Below, one piece after another: positions 35,551 through 49,036 of a stretch of 64,000 nt of DNA. The stretch is from Progne subis subis (taxonomy: Eukaryota; Chordata; Aves; Passeriformes; Hirundinidae), in contig JAKJHU010000039.1 of the NCBI GenBank assembly GCA_022316685.1, positions 6,939,808 through 7,003,807 of the forward strand, in the 5' to 3' direction. The position numbers were made by a program, and so were the translations under genes. Position 1 is the first letter of the stretch; each line of letters opens with the position of its first letter. The notes under the pieces were generated by a model. It was not told where the DNA came from. It saw only the letters and a program-made list of their open reading frames with translations, and did not search any database.

Positions 35551-38500
35551 TAAAGAAGTCATTACTCTCCCAGGAAAATACATCATCTCCCTACCTGTTG
35601 CCTTTTATGAATGAGTGCTGGTGCTTGTTGGGATTTTACTGGGGCTCCATTTGGCTTCAGGGAGAGCTGGGTTAGGTTCTGACATAACTGATTTCCTACC
35701 AGCATCTTGTGTGAGCTATTCTTTTAAGGACCAGAGTGAAGTTTTTTTCTGTGCAGAGAGAAGTAACCTAGCAGCAGTGAGTTATGAGCAGTTATTGACC
35801 ATTTGGAGTAATAACCAGTTTATTAAGCAAGCGATTTACAAAGGTACTGCAATTACAGCTAACTTCTAAATAAATATACCCAGACTGATTTCTTAGTGCC
35901 TCCAAATTATTTTCTCTTCCAACTTGTATTTCTTTTACAGACCTACAGGATAAATCCTGAACAAACATAACAGCACGTGGCTTTTACCTAAGTCCATTTT
36001 CCCTCATTCTAAAGAACTTCAAGAAGAAAAAAGGTAATAAATTACTAAAGACTAAAAATAGCTACAGTAATACTGCTTCTTGGATAAAAATCTAGGAAAC
36101 CCAAATTTAAGAATTCCACAAAATTCAGAAGTTATTACTCATAGCCAAAGTCTTTAATTTAGAATAACTTGTATCTTAGAATACCTGGTGACCACGAAAG
36201 GACAGTGAGGCACCACTGGCTCAGGAAAGGGCTTTTGGAAACAAGAGAGTGCTGATCACCTCCTACACAGCTGAAGTAGTACTGTGAAGATACAGAGGCA
36301 AATTCCAGGTGAAGCCCTTTTAACATCCATATGGGGCTTGGGAAATCAGTGAATCAGCTGGGTTTACAATTTGATTTTGCCTCCTGTGGGGGCAACATGG
36401 AAAGTTGCCATCCTGTTCATAAAGCTGGAGATGGACTGTATTCGGCTTATAAAACACTCTGTAACTTTGTAAATTCAAAACTTGTAATCGCATTTTTCTC
36501 CATAAATGGAATAATTTAAGTATTTTCCCACATTATAAATCAATCCTTAGTAAATGGTAAAAATTTCACCAGTGAAACCAGCGGTTTCAACCAGCGGTGT
36601 TGACTGAAATCAAACCATAGCAAATAGTGCTCAGCTCTGACAAATTAAACTTATCCATCCAAGTCAAAAATGGTATTACTTTGAAACCCACATTAGTTCA
36701 TTGTTCTTGCCTAAAGGCATAGAAGTGGGAGTTAAGGACCTCTCAGTGCCATTTTTTACATCCATCATGCATACGATGCCTCTAAACAAGCAGGAGAATA
36801 GTGTCTTCTGAGGACAAGGGACCAGCAACCAAATTGTTGTTGAATCAGTTGAACTGTGAGTACAATGAAGCCTGGAGCTGTAGCCATTTGGCAAAGAGCC
36901 TTATGATCTGTTGTACTATGCCATGGGTTTCCTGAGGAGATTTGGCTTCATCATGAATGCTGGTGGCCGTTGCCATCACTGTGTGATTGAGGTGCGGATA
37001 GAGCAACAATATGGGAGTGGTATTGGGAAATTCAGATTTTTTTTCTCTGTTTTTTCAACTTATTTTTCCACTTCCATGTGTTTTTATTCTGATTTTGAGG
37101 ACAGAAATAATCACACACTTACCCTGTAATAATGTTGTAATCTGTCATATAAATACCCTGCCATTATATGGTAATTATGGTTTCATTAAATGATCAACAG
37201 CTACCCTGTTAGCCAAGAATAATTACACATTTGTGTCCTGTATCTTAAAGTGTTCTCAGCTCCCTTTTTTTTTACTGAAAAGGGGAAAAAATATGTTCCC
37301 TCGTGAGTAAGATCACAATTTGGCCCAATGTATTCATTTATTCAGTGTGACTTGGAATGCCACAATCTCCTATTTTGACTTTATTCCACTGCATACCAAG
37401 GCTTCATTTAAGGGAACTTCACCACAACTATTATGGCTGCACATTTTCAAAGTTTCCTGAATAAGGGGCCATTCCACATTACTGCTTTTTTTCCTTTACA
37501 CTTCCAGCACCAGTTTTATTACTGCCCAGAAATTTAATAGCACAGTAGTGTCTGCATTGCAGCTTTCTGTCTGAACAACTTTAACATTTGACATTGACCC
37601 AAACAACCTGGTACCTACAAGGTTTCAGTGATTGTCCTCAGCTCTAGGCATCTTCTTGTAATTAGTAAAGAGAAATTCTCCACTTGCAATTTTTTTTTTT
37701 TTTCTCTAAGTTGAAATTTGAGCTATTGGACATAAGAACCATGTATTGAAGCAGCCTTAAATTACACTAAATAGATCAGTGTAGCAGATCTGCTAAATTT
37801 TACTTTGTGGACGTGGTAAAATATTACCGTTTCAGCTGTACATTTTCCCACTGTTGACCTTTTAGCACAGATGTGTGATTATTCATTACATAGAGCTTTT
37901 GACCATTCCATTGAAACTGGTTTCCAGTAGCACAAATGCTAGATAAAAACATGAGTGAATTTAGGGTACATTTTGGGTGCCTTATCAAGGCCTTTTAGGC
38001 TCCTGAGTCATCTTGGGGTACCTAAGCCAGCGACACAGGGATGGCAGATCCAGAAAGAGACCAATGGGCTCCAGGATGTTACCAATGGTAACTACAATGT
38101 CATGGTTACCAATGTAATTACCAATGGTAGCTACAGCCCAGGTGGGATATCCTCGCATAGCAAAAGTGGCACAGCCTGTCTGTGTTTGGGCACTGAGCTG
38201 TGGCCTAAATTTCTGATCATGGTCCACTCATTTTCTTCCTGGACAGGCAAGTGGTGTGTTGAAGTCAAGAAACTTAATTTGAAAATGGTTCCTTAGCTCT
38301 ATTCCAATTTACAGGATCAATATTTTGTTTTCAAAGACATGTTTGTAAACACTGGGTGGGGAAGAGGGGAGGAAGGACAGAAAGTCGAGAACAGGAGGGA
38401 AAGGAGGTGCAGTTTTGCAGCTTCTTCTGTTAAGTCTCTACCATAATATGCATAGCTTTGGTCTATTAATTTCTCTATTTCTCTTCTGCCACCAACTATT

Positions 38501-41500
38501 TTTGTTATGCCAAGAGCATACTTCTGCAGGTATTTTACAGGATTTGCATACACTCTTCCTCATCAACTTTCCCTTTGCTGTTCTTACTGAAGAGCCTCTG
38601 TTGGAGTTTGTTTTGACCTATTTGTCAGCATTTTTCCTTTCCTTTTCCCATGTAATTGAAATTGTCAGTTCCAGAATTTCAGGGAAACTTCTATTTACAT
38701 CATTCATAGGCTCTGATTCATCGTGCTAACTTGAGCCACATAACTTGACACATTCATTAAAATTACACATAAACTGAAATAATTGAACATGTGCTTCACA
38801 GAACATTTTCCAAAGCATTTCACCTCAGTAAAATATAAAAAGGGCAAGGTTATTGCATCACATACTCAGCACTATTTCCTTGTGTTTGGAGCAGCTCTAG
38901 AAGAACCTATTTTCCTTTTAGATAAACACATATAAAGTTTACATTGAGTTAAATGCAAGCAAAACTTCAAACTCAATACACACCCAGTGGCTGAAGGCTG
39001 TCATTCTGAAATGTAGCCTTTCATCCAGGGGAAAACTCTTTCCACCATATCCTTATGTTAAACATTTATTTATATATATTTTAGAGAGAAAAAAACCTCT
39101 TCCTTTCTGTGATACAAGTAATTTATCCCAAATTAATAGGATAGATTGGATTTTTTAAAATTATCAAGACAGAATCTGGATGGGATTGAGTACTGAAGTC
39201 TAATCATATCATGCTTTATTCAGTGACAGTGCTTGTCCCGTGAGTACATGCCCCAAATCACCACACTAATCTGTTCCTAGAGCATAACACAGACTGCTGT
39301 GTACCTTTTTTTTATTGATTTGTATTTGTACCATGTCACCATTTCAAGTGAGGTACAATATACTCAGTAAGAAACAGGTATCCTAACATGATCTTTCAGG
39401 CTGTATGAGTCCAACAATCGGTTGTTACTGCAAGTGTCTCTGAGGTAGTTGCCTCTTGAAAATAAATGAGTAGAAACACAAAGAAAAAGGTGTACAACAC
39501 ACAAGAATGGCAAGTATGCAGATGTAATCCTTAACTTTTGTAAATCATCACAGGTGCCATAGGTTTTGAGACACAATGAAGTCCTGTGCATATTGTTGAA
39601 CAAATAAGGACGATCAGAAAATCCAAAGAATTTCTAGACACCAGAGAGATGTTTGTCTTCTGCTCTTATATTCCACTCAATCATAAGCCTTATCTTTAGA
39701 TACTTTTAGGGCATCTAAAAAGTATTTTCCAAGTAGAATGCATTCCAAGTCTCTGTTATGACGGTACAAGTATATAAAAAAAGAAAAACTTCAGTAACAT
39801 ACACAAAAATGCAATCAAGAAATTCAAAGCAAGATTTGTACTCCCCCTCCCCAGTTAGCACTCAGGAGAGAAAACCTGACTGTTGAGAGGGGAAAACCAG
39901 CTCTATCATGTTTTATTTATATATTTATTTATTTTTAAAAACCTTTACTAAGAAAGGGAATAATTTATTACCAGGAAACATACAAAAGAAAGATGACCAC
40001 TGATACTATATGCAAGTAGAGCATACTCAGGTAACTTGACCTATATTTTAAAATATATATATATTTTCTGCCATTGACTGCCAGTACAAAGGCTCTGGTC
40101 TTGCAACTGGAGATTTCTCATTGAAGCTCCAGGGCTGTGTGGAACCCTCCTGGCACCAGGATCTGCAAACGTGCTCTGAAGTGGGAGACAAAGTTACTAG
40201 CTGAGCAATAATATCTCTATGGATGGGTTAATTGAACTTTCTGGATCCATTGATACATTGACTAATACACTGACTGTTTAAAAATAGCTGAATATAGCAG
40301 CTGTACAGCTTGCATACAGCAGCTTGCATCCTTTATGTATCAGCCTTTGTTTTTTTCTTTTTTTTTTTCCATTTATGGTTCACACATTTTAAAAGTGAGC
40401 AAGTACTCAGGATTTTATTGATGCAAGGGAAATAACTAGAGATATAAAAGAAATGAGGGTAAAAACATAAGAATGAGGTGAACAATAGTCCAAGCTTTGA
40501 ACCTGAAAACATTTTGTGTTGTAGCTGAATGCCTTGGCAACAAGCCTTGTGATATGTGTACGACCCACATGGGCAGTTGAAAATGCAAATGGTAACAATG
40601 CAAGGACACTTTCAAACACATTTTGTCTGTCATGTAATTTGTTGTGAAAGTATATATTACAGGAAAACAAGCTTTTAAGAAATACTAAAGTGAAAAATCA
40701 TGTAAGGTAATAAAAATGCTCAATAAAGCTGAAAGTAAAGCTCTTTGACTTAACATTGCCTTCTAGGGCTGTGTCAAACTTTTTTTTTTTTTTTTTTTCA
40801 CCTGTATTTATTTTGTTCATTTTTGCTGTGCTTTTGAGACATTTTGTCATCTTTTGAAAGTCTTCCTTTCCAAAGTGGGAAATCCTGCTAGTGAAGAATA
40901 CCTCAAAAGAAAAAGGATTTGAAGTGCACATGAAAGGCACTTGAAGTGTGACTGCTTTACAGGCTTACAGATCATGTCAGGTGAAACCAGGCAATGTTTA
41001 ACAAGGTAAGCAGCTGAACGCTTGTGGGTGGCCCTCTATGGCTCCTGCCAGCTCAGAGAAATGGCATATTCTTCTCAAGCCTCTGGATTTCAGGTTATCT
41101 AATTTGTTGTGGTTTTTTTCTTTTGAGTTTCCTCAGATGATTGTTTATTAGAAGCAACGGTCATTCTGATTTCCACCACAGACAAATATCTTATTTTTAT
41201 TTTTTTTCCTCCAGCTGAACACACTAAAAGAGAATTCATGTTAGAATGTCAATGACATTCTATGTACCCTCGTTTATGTATACTAAAATTAGTTTCCTGG
41301 GAGACTCCCAAACAAATGGGAGCTACATTAACTCTGCAGTGTTCCTTGCAAGACAATAGGAGAAACATCAACCCACTGGCAGTCTCAGTAATGGCATCAC
41401 ACATACAAGACTTGCTTGGTTCTCAAAATCTCAAAAACAGACAAGAAGATAGTGTAAAAACTGATTTTAGTTTACAAAGCATCAACATGCATTTTTCTCC

Positions 41501-44332
41501 TAAAGAGGGAGCAGTGTGGGGTATTATTTCTGGTAGGACTATTGCTGGTACTACCACTTTGATCATTTAAGAGTAAGGATTGCTGTTCTGAGACAGGTGG
41601 GTACCATTCAGTTGGGTAGATAAAACTGGATCCTGAGGAAACAGTATCCAAAGCTTCACATAGAGTAGTACTTTTCCTGGAATACAATCCCAGCAGTCAA
41701 TGTTTTTCTCTAAACTCTGATTCCTTACCAAAGCTGGTTGTCCTGGCACTCAGGACTTGTTTCCTGAAAGGTGCTGAAGATCCCGATTCCTCATATAAGC
41801 CACTTTGAGTTTAATAACAGCACAACTATGTAGTCAGTAGCTAGAACTAATAATTTTTATAATGAACTGTCATTAAACCGTAAAGAGAATAAGTAAAATA
41901 TCTGCTAAATCTGAAAACCTAGAGCTAAGGTCTGGTTTGAGAACAGCTGTTCCTTGCCCTGCATGATGGTTCCTAATGGAGCCTCTTCCCCAGAAAAATT
42001 AGTAACTATGGAAGGAAACCCACCCCTAATCCCCAAATAACCAAAACCTAGCCGAAATCAACAAATTTAGGAAAGTTTCACTTTCTTTTTTAACATCTCT
42101 AATACCTTGGATGTAGCAAAGAAAACAAACCCAGATCTGATGCTTATGACCCTGCTAAGACTTGCTATTAAATACTTGGTATCCTATTGGACTTGCTGTT
42201 GAGTTCTTCCTGGTGTAACATTTGATTAGGAACTTGGACTTTTTTCTTTTTTTTCTTTTCTTTTTTTTTTTTTTTAAATGTGAGCATGTCATCTAAGAAA
42301 AGCCATTATTTTTCCTTTAACAAGTAACCAGAAGGTTTTTTAGTTGCAACTCAGTCTTTCTTCACCATGTATAGAGCAGATTTTTTTCAAGGTCACTGGG
42401 GACTTAGGCTCTTGAGTCATGTTTTCCAGAGTGGCTTCAGCTTAAAAAATCCACTGAAGAAAAATGTGAGATTGAAACATCATTTCTGAGTGTGAGAACA
42501 GCACCTCTATTATTTACAAATAGTGTAGTGGGTTTAATGTTAAACCCTTGCTTTTACCTATACGAGTCCAGATAAAACTCCCAGCTGATTTAGTTTTTCT
42601 TCCATTTCTTTGAATGGTAATGTCTAGATTTTACATACAGTAAGGTGGTGCTTAAGATGAAGAGCTCTCAGATAAGCTTTGTTCCACAAAACCCTTGAAT
42701 AATCCTGAAGAAGCTGTTTATTCCACCCTTCTTCACTGTAGAAATTTGTCCTTCTTGTAACAGGACCAGTGATATTAGTTTTTACCTTCTCACAGCAATA
42801 AATCTATTTGGAGCAGTCATTCAGTGTGGGGTGTCATACTACAGAAAATTCTTCAAACACATTTTACTTGAATTACATTTCCTGATGGCAAGTGTAGCCT
42901 TCTCTGTCTTGTGCACTTATAATGTCTTTGCCATGAATGGAAGAAGTGGATCAAAAATTCATCTCATGACGGATTTAGAACAGGTAGCTGGATCCCTAAC
43001 TGTCCTGAATAGTAAACAGTAAATGGCCTAATGCAGTGCAACAAATTAAATAAATTCCTTTCATGTGTATTGTCTGCACCTAGCCTTTCTTTTCTTATTT
43101 AAAAGAAAACAGGTCTAATACCTCCAATGTAAAACAAACCCATATATCATAGTTAATTAAGTAATTGCTCTAAATTGCCATAACTAACGGATGCCTGCCT
43201 AGGTATGTTCACATTGTGAATCCACAGAAAAGGACATAAGGAATTAAGAAGATTCAGATTGAAGAGAGATCACTAGATGAATTACTTTACCAAAAATATT
43301 GTTATCGGCTTCTCTTACAAGAATGGATAATTTAAAATTCCAGAGATGATAAATGAAGAATTTTATTAATTTGGGTCTTTACCCTTGAAGGAAATGTCTT
43401 TTCATATATACACACTTTTTTTTTTTTTTTTTCCTCCTTTCTGTTCTCATATTTTTGGCTCTAGACACACAAAGCAGTATCATTGTGATCCAGGATTTAT
43501 TTGAAGAGATTTCATCTGGAATGGAGTCAAGCAGAGCAGTGGCAGGGGAGCTTTTACAGATTATGACCTGTAATCTCATTAATACTCTGAAACACAAAGA
43601 TCTAAATGTTGAATAATTTTGGGAAAGACAACAGCCTATGTGGCTACATGCCCTTCTGACAAGATATCCTAGAGGCCAAGATGAAACCAGCTTCTCAAAT
43701 GTCCAAAATGCTGCAGATAACAGCTGACACTTAAATTTAATATTTTCAGCAGGAGCAATATAAACATTAAATCCCAAGACCATATTTTCATTCTCTGTCA
43801 CCTTGCACAATGTTTCTCCTTGCAATAAAGGAATGCCCAAGACTTAGTGAAATATAATTTCATCCAGTACTGCTAAAGACAGAAGGTCAGTGGTCATTAA
43901 AAACAAAAGCTTTTAATCTCTCTTTTGGAGTTCATCAGAGAGTAAACTGGTTCACTGAGGCTGGCTCAGGTCCTTAGCTCTTGAGTGAATTTTACACTAT
44001 CATGAAAAACTAATTATAAACATAAAAGGTACATTTAGCATCTTGAGCTTGAAAACCCAGAACAATGTCTAAAAAAACCTCCTGTGGCTAGATCAGAAAT
44101 TTGTCATTATTGTCAAATGAAATACCAGCACAAGATTGTTATGGTTTGGAAGTAGCTCCTTATGCAGACCATGCTGAAGAAAGCTTTTCTAGGGTGGATG
44201 CATATTTTTAAATGGTGCAGAGGCTCACTTTGAAAGCCTTCTGGCATGACTACTTGATAACAGGTGGCAGAGCAGCAGTAGCTGTAAGGTGGTCTATCCT
44301 TACCTTAATTCTTCAGTACTCTCCTTCATCAG
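35551..44332. other. Intergenic DNA, no gene seen
   Basis: Mostly unique AT-rich sequence, a reasonable place for NPAS3 enhancers but with nothing demonstrable from one genome. Simple tracts: T runs near 37691, 40780, 42241-42276 and 43419. A short triplicated TTACCAATG motif lies at 38079-38129. Confidence 0.7.
38079..38129. repeat. Three copies of a TTACCAATGGTAA-type motif
   Basis: TTACCAATGGTAA at 38079-38091, TTACCAATGTAA at 38106-38117 and TTACCAATGGTA at 38118-38129. The first is an interrupted palindrome. Copies two and three are adjacent. Confidence 0.75.
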
Positions 44333-44776
44333 AGAATCACAGAATCATAGAATGGTTGAACACCGTGTTGGAAGTCACTCATGAAGATCAAGTTCAACTC
44401 CTGGCCTTGCACAGAACACTCCAAGAGTCGCATCATGTGCGTGTGAGCATTGACCAAACTCTTCTTATCACAGGGTTAGTGCTGTGACAGCTTCCTTGTG
44501 TAACCTGTTCCAGTGCTGAGTTACCCCCTGGGTGAAGAACCTTTTCCTGGTATCCAACCTAAACCAGCCCTGGCTCAGTTTCATACAATTTCCTCGAGTC
44601 TTGTCACTGGTCACGAGAGTGAAGAGATCGGTACCTGCCCCTCTGTTTCCCCTCATGACCAAGATGAGGTCTCCCTTCAATTTCCCTTCAACTTTTTCCA
44701 GGCTGAACAGACCAAGCTCAACAATTCCTCATAAGTCTTCCCCTCAAGGCCCTTCACCATCCTTGCGACCCTCAAG
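44333..44776 (-). mobile_element. CR1 LINE 3' fragment, minus orientation
   Basis: Reading the minus strand, the fragment ends in CCATTCTATGATTCTGTGATTCT, the tandem octamer that closes avian CR1 elements. Typical CR1 3' wording is present in reverse (CCTGTTCCAGTGCTGAG, TGGGTGAAGAACCTTTTCCT, ATGAGGTCTCCCTTCAA, AGGCTGAACAGACCAAGCTC, CCCTTCACCATCCTTGCGACC). It is 5'-truncated, as nearly all CR1 copies are, and has no usable coding region. Confidence 0.9.
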
Positions 44777-45034
44777 GAAAGTGCAAGAAGCTGAGTCAAG
44801 GAAGGTTTATGTTGGGTATTTGGAAAAGTTTCTTCACCCAGAGGGTGGTTGGGCACTGGAACAGGCTCCTCAGGGAACTGGTCACAGTACCAGCCCAACA
44901 CAGTTCCAAAAGTGTTTGGACAATGCTCTCAGGTGCAGGGTGTGACTCTTGAGGTATCCTGTGCAGGGCCAGGAGTGAGACTCAGTGATCCTTATGGGTT
45001 CCTTCCAACACAGCATATTCTATGATTTTCTCTG
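44777..45034 (+). mobile_element. CR1 LINE 3' fragment, plus orientation
   Basis: The plus strand reads GGAAGGTTTATGTTGGGTATTTGG, TTCTTCACCCAGAGGGTGGTTGGGCACTGGAACAGGCTCC and ends near TATTCTATGATTTTC, the 3' end of a CR1 copy. It corresponds in reverse to the neighbouring minus-strand copy and appears to be of the same subfamily. The junction with that copy, near 44777, is approximate. Confidence 0.88.
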
Positions 45035-46755
45035 AGGAAAGCCTCTTGAAACCTCAAGTTTTTCTAATTGAAGGTAGTTTATAATTTTAAACATACAGTA
45101 TTTCTCTACTGTGGGAGTTCAAAAGACAGACAGAAAGCCTTTTGAACTTGCTGAAAGCCAGTAGCCACGTACCTAAAGTCAGAGTTTGTTGGAAAGCTAA
45201 ACCACCTTCTGATGGCAACCCTGTGTATAGAGTCAGAAAAAATATTTCCTTCAGTTCTATTTTTCTAGTAGGTTCAGTTCATTATCGACTTCTTTCAAAA
45301 CTGAAAGCTGATTGAATTTTTTAAAAAGCAGGAAAATATTTTTTCCTTCTTCTAGTCTATGAATAATAGCTAAGGGAAATGAATTGGATTATTTGTAAAA
45401 TCTTAGACATAGTAACTAGAAAGAATCACTTTCTGTCTTTAGTAAAATTGGATGTAAATTAAAACCATATTTATAAAAATATACTTTATTGTTGTCAATT
45501 AAACAGTAAAAAAAAATAAATTTGGGGGATTTAAAAACATTATTTATCAAGATGTTTTACTGCTCATTTACTGGGAAAAATAAACTTTTCCTTAAGGAAA
45601 ATAAAGTACAAATGCAGAACAAGAAAATATTCAATGGTACAAATCCAAGCTTCCTGTGTGCTCATTTAAATCATTCCACCCTGAATTCAGTCTTTGCAGT
45701 CTCTGTGCTTGTGGTAGTAGACTTTTCTGGCCTTCCTTTAGTTTTTCAGCTTCTTTGTGGTAATGGTTGTGCCTAAAAAGGGAATGAAATGTTCCAAGTG
45801 ACTTCACACAGGCATGCTTAGGGCCTGATCCAAGCCTATTGACAAGGCTGGAGCCCTTCCATTTGCTTCAGTGAGCTTTGAATTGGATATTTTATAAGGA
45901 TGTTGCCTCCTGGCTTCCTGATGCGATAGACATGCACAAAGAGGCCATATTTGCAGTGCTCCTTCTTTTGTACTCTATCAAACAGCATCTTCGTATCTAG
46001 TTTGTTCTCACCATAACTTACTGTCTTATTGAAAGAACCATTTTAGGGCTTTTTCTTCGATTTAGGTAATTTAGGAATATTGTACTAACTGTTATAACTT
46101 TTTTTTTTTTTTTTTTTTTTTTGCAATTAAATCTGACTTGATTACTTTCCATTCACAAATCTATTTTTTCTAGATTTTGTCTGCTACAATTTCCCTGTTG
46201 CTAACAAGCAATGTCTTCTCCCCTCAATTCAACATAGGTTATGAAAATTCTTAGTTTTATTTATTGGTTTTCTGGGTTTCTGAATGAAGTAAAACAAGGC
46301 CTTGTGTAATACAGATTCCTGTGGTAATGTAGGTTTCTCTGCCTTTGACTGTGATGCTTTTTATCAATACCCTGTGTATACAGTCTTTCAGGTTGTCATA
46401 TCAAGTGATAACTATCTTCCAAATCAAAGTAATCTGAATTTTATAAAACCTAGTAGTAAATAGAGTTTACTGTTTTATCAGAATCCAAATGTAGTACAGC
46501 CAGCACTATAAACTTCACTTCATGTTCTTCCAGACAATTTCTTATGGACTTAGCTTATCAAATAAGGGCATCAGTTACTCTGTCAGGAAAAAAAAAAAAA
46601 AAATCATGTTCAACCATTAAATTTTACTAGTTTTACACTCACAGTGAGTATTTTGTATAACTATTTAGTCATCTGAATGTTTAGTGGCCCTGTTCCTCCT
46701 CTCCATGGCATACAAAGTCACTCTTCAAGCTCAGAACACTTTTGAAAGCTGAGAT
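45035..46755. other. Intergenic DNA with an old repeat remnant
   Basis: No gene seen. At about 45818-45880 a GGGCCTGATCCAAGCCTATTG ... GCTTCAGTGAGCTTTG string resembles the old amniote element whose copies read GGGCCTGATCC and CAGTGGGCTTTGGATC. T24 lies at 46099-46122. Confidence 0.55.
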
Positions 46756-46898
46756 CCCTTCCCTTCCCTTCCCTTCCCTTCCTTCCCTTCCCTTCCCTTC
46801 CCTTCCCTTCCCTTCCCTTCCCTTCCCTTCCCTTCCCTTCCCTTCCCTTCCCTTCCCTTCCCTTCCCTTCCCTTCCCTTCCCTTCCCTTCCCTTCCCC
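46756..46898. repeat. (CCCTT)n / (AAGGG)n pentanucleotide array
   Basis: About 28 units over 143 bases, with one unit shortened to CCTT near 46780. The minus strand is pure purine (AAGGG). Open frames through it encode Ser/Leu/Pro/Phe or Gly/Arg/Glu/Lys periodic peptides and are artefacts. Confidence 0.95.
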
Positions 46899-47980
46899 AG
46901 TCCAGTATGTCTTTATCAGGAATTAAAATATATAAACATTGAAACTGTACAATTTCACAGCTTAACTCTTTTGATACTGCTAGACTGTCAGTCATCTTAA
47001 ATAAGCAGCTTGGAAGTGCTCACATAGTTCAAGTATTCTCTTTTTCTATTTTTCAGTCTTTCCCAATATAAATTTCACTGTGCTCTGTCTGCTTTAATTT
47101 TTATGTCCTTTCCCTCTTCTTATTTTGAAGAAATTTTATTAAAATTGTTTTTAATTGGGCCTTACACAGTTGTAAGGCATAATTTTAATTTCTCTTATAA
47201 TTTATGACAAGCACTTAGATCAACCTTGCTCCTTCTAAAGTAAAGAGGAGTGCAAGTGGTGTATCCAGAAGGCTCAGGAATAGCACTAAGCTCACATTTC
47301 TCAATATATATTTAGCTCACCTCTGTGCCAGAGCGAGATCAAACCAGGAACCTCCCCACCATATAACTTGGTTTCCATGTGAAGACAGATCAGGAAGGGA
47401 AGTGTAACATGTCTGAAAATACTCTTGATGAGCACGCAGGGTAAAAACCTTGTCTGTTACACTGGCTTTATCCTTGATATTAGAGAGACAACTTTCTTTT
47501 GCTAAATTGCATCACTTGGTTGAAATGCTTTCTGTCGTCTCTGAGTTTTGGGTTTCAGTTTTTTTCTCTCCTTTATGTTCTTTTCATTTTCAATTTCCAC
47601 AGCAACATGTTGATTCTTGTTAATGTCTTATTCCATCATTCATCATGAATTCACAAGGCTGCCTTCTGAACCTCATGCTCTATTTTTTTTATTTTTTTTT
47701 TTTAATTATTATTATTTTCAGTAGCAAGTGAACTAATATGTTCTGTTAAAAGTGATGTTTTGGCATAATAGGCTTCTTCTCAACTAGTGAACTTTAAGTC
47801 TTCATTTTGGTCTTATTCATTAGATCCTAAACTCATTCCTCAGCTAAAATTTTCATAGGATTCTACGAGAACTTTCTCTGAATTGAGACACTAGGTTTGG
47901 GATTCTTTGGTGGTTTTGCATTGCAAAAAATTGCCTGAGTGATTAAAGTGGTGGGACTATTTTTTCATGTTTATTTTATA

Positions 47981-48117
47981 CTAAAAACAAACAAACAAAA
48001 AAAACCCAACACAACCCCCCCACACACACACACACACAAAAAAAAAGCCAAAACAAAACAAAACCAAAAAAAAACCAACAACAACAAACAAACAAAAATC
48101 CACAAAACCAACAAACC
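47981..48117. repeat. A/C low-complexity tract with (CA)n core
   Basis: AAACAAACAAAC, then CCCCCC, (CA) repeats and AAAACC/CAACAA units, about 137 bases with almost no G or T. Confidence 0.85.
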
Positions 48118-48742
48118 TGCTTTCCAGCTTCTTTTTCATGAGTAAAATAATTTAATCTCTTATTTTATACACAGAACTCCTACTAATACCATTAGGAAAT
48201 ACACATCTATTTAAGGAGGAGTAGATTCTTTTTTGTTGAAAAAAAATAAGGAGGTGAGATACCTGGTACATCAGGTGAAGGAATAACTGAAAGAAACTCA
48301 AGAAACCTTGGTGAATAACTTTCAGTCAAAAAAACCCTGAAGTGGCAAAAATTATTGTGGCTCTTCAGAAAAACAAAATAAATCAAAAACAAAAGGCAAA
48401 ATGGCAGAAGATTGAAAGAAATCTGTTTCTAATAGTTTTTTTGAGCATTAGATCTCTCTGAAAAACATCAGTCACAACTGCACAGGCAGCCTCAGGAGTG
48501 GCTGAACTTAAGTTCTGGAATCACAGAGCACAAACCAGTGTCTAAACTTAACCTGTGTTGGGAGGGGATGTTGAACCTTCTTGCAAATGGTAGACTAGTC
48601 CTCCTAGGGGGGTCCATTTCTTTAGTTCTCTGAAGGCAGAAAATGTAAAAGTATATAGGATGCATTAAAATAAAAAGCCTTTAGGAAAGCAGCATTAGTC
48701 AACAAAGTATTGTAGAACATGGTTCCTCTAGATGTGAGTAGA

Positions 48743-48748
48743 GTTCTC
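48743..48748. repeat. Target site duplication, left copy (GTTCTC)
   Basis: Exact match to 49037-49042 on the other side of the 288-bp LTR. Confidence 0.9.
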
Positions 48749-49036
48749 TGTTGCTAGAGGACACGAAGAGAAAATGATACACACTCTCTGACTCCAGGAG
48801 ATGAAGGCTGAAGAAGAACTTTTATTTACAAAGATCTCGCTTTTATAGGTTTTGAAGAAGGACCAGGGATTGGAGAACAAGGTTACCACCTCTCCATCCC
48901 ACTGGCCAGGCTATAAGTCCATCAGTTGATGCTCATCAGAAAGGAATGTGGAAAACAAGATGTTAACAGTACAGACTGTGGGAATTCAGCTGCAGAGCTG
49001 TAAACATCTCACAAAAACTCACATAATATAGCAACA
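48749..49036 (-). mobile_element. Solo LTR, ERVK/alpharetrovirus-like, with 6-bp target duplication
   Basis: A 288-bp element begins TGTTGCTA and ends TAGCAACA (perfect 8-bp inverted ends). It is flanked by GTTCTC at 48743-48748 and 49037-49042, the 6-bp duplication of ERVK and related avian retroviruses. In minus sense a TATAAAA box at 48847-48841 is followed by AATAAA at 48826-48821, giving a very short R region, then the U5 end. No internal retroviral genes remain. It probably arose by recombination between two LTRs. Confidence 0.93.

Larger units (their letters stand above)
46899..48748. other. Intergenic DNA, no gene seen
   Basis: AT-rich sequence without exon or RNA signals. The A/C tract at 47981-48117 is the only clear structure. 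Confidence 0.65.

Noticed and set aside
44532..44945. 137-codon frame across the CR1 pair
   Set aside because: It crosses the junction of two oppositely oriented CR1 3' ends, which are noncoding in this region.
46681..46995. Periodic Gly-Arg-Glu-Lys frame
   Set aside because: Translation of the AAGGG array; the same applies to the frame at 63603-63890.
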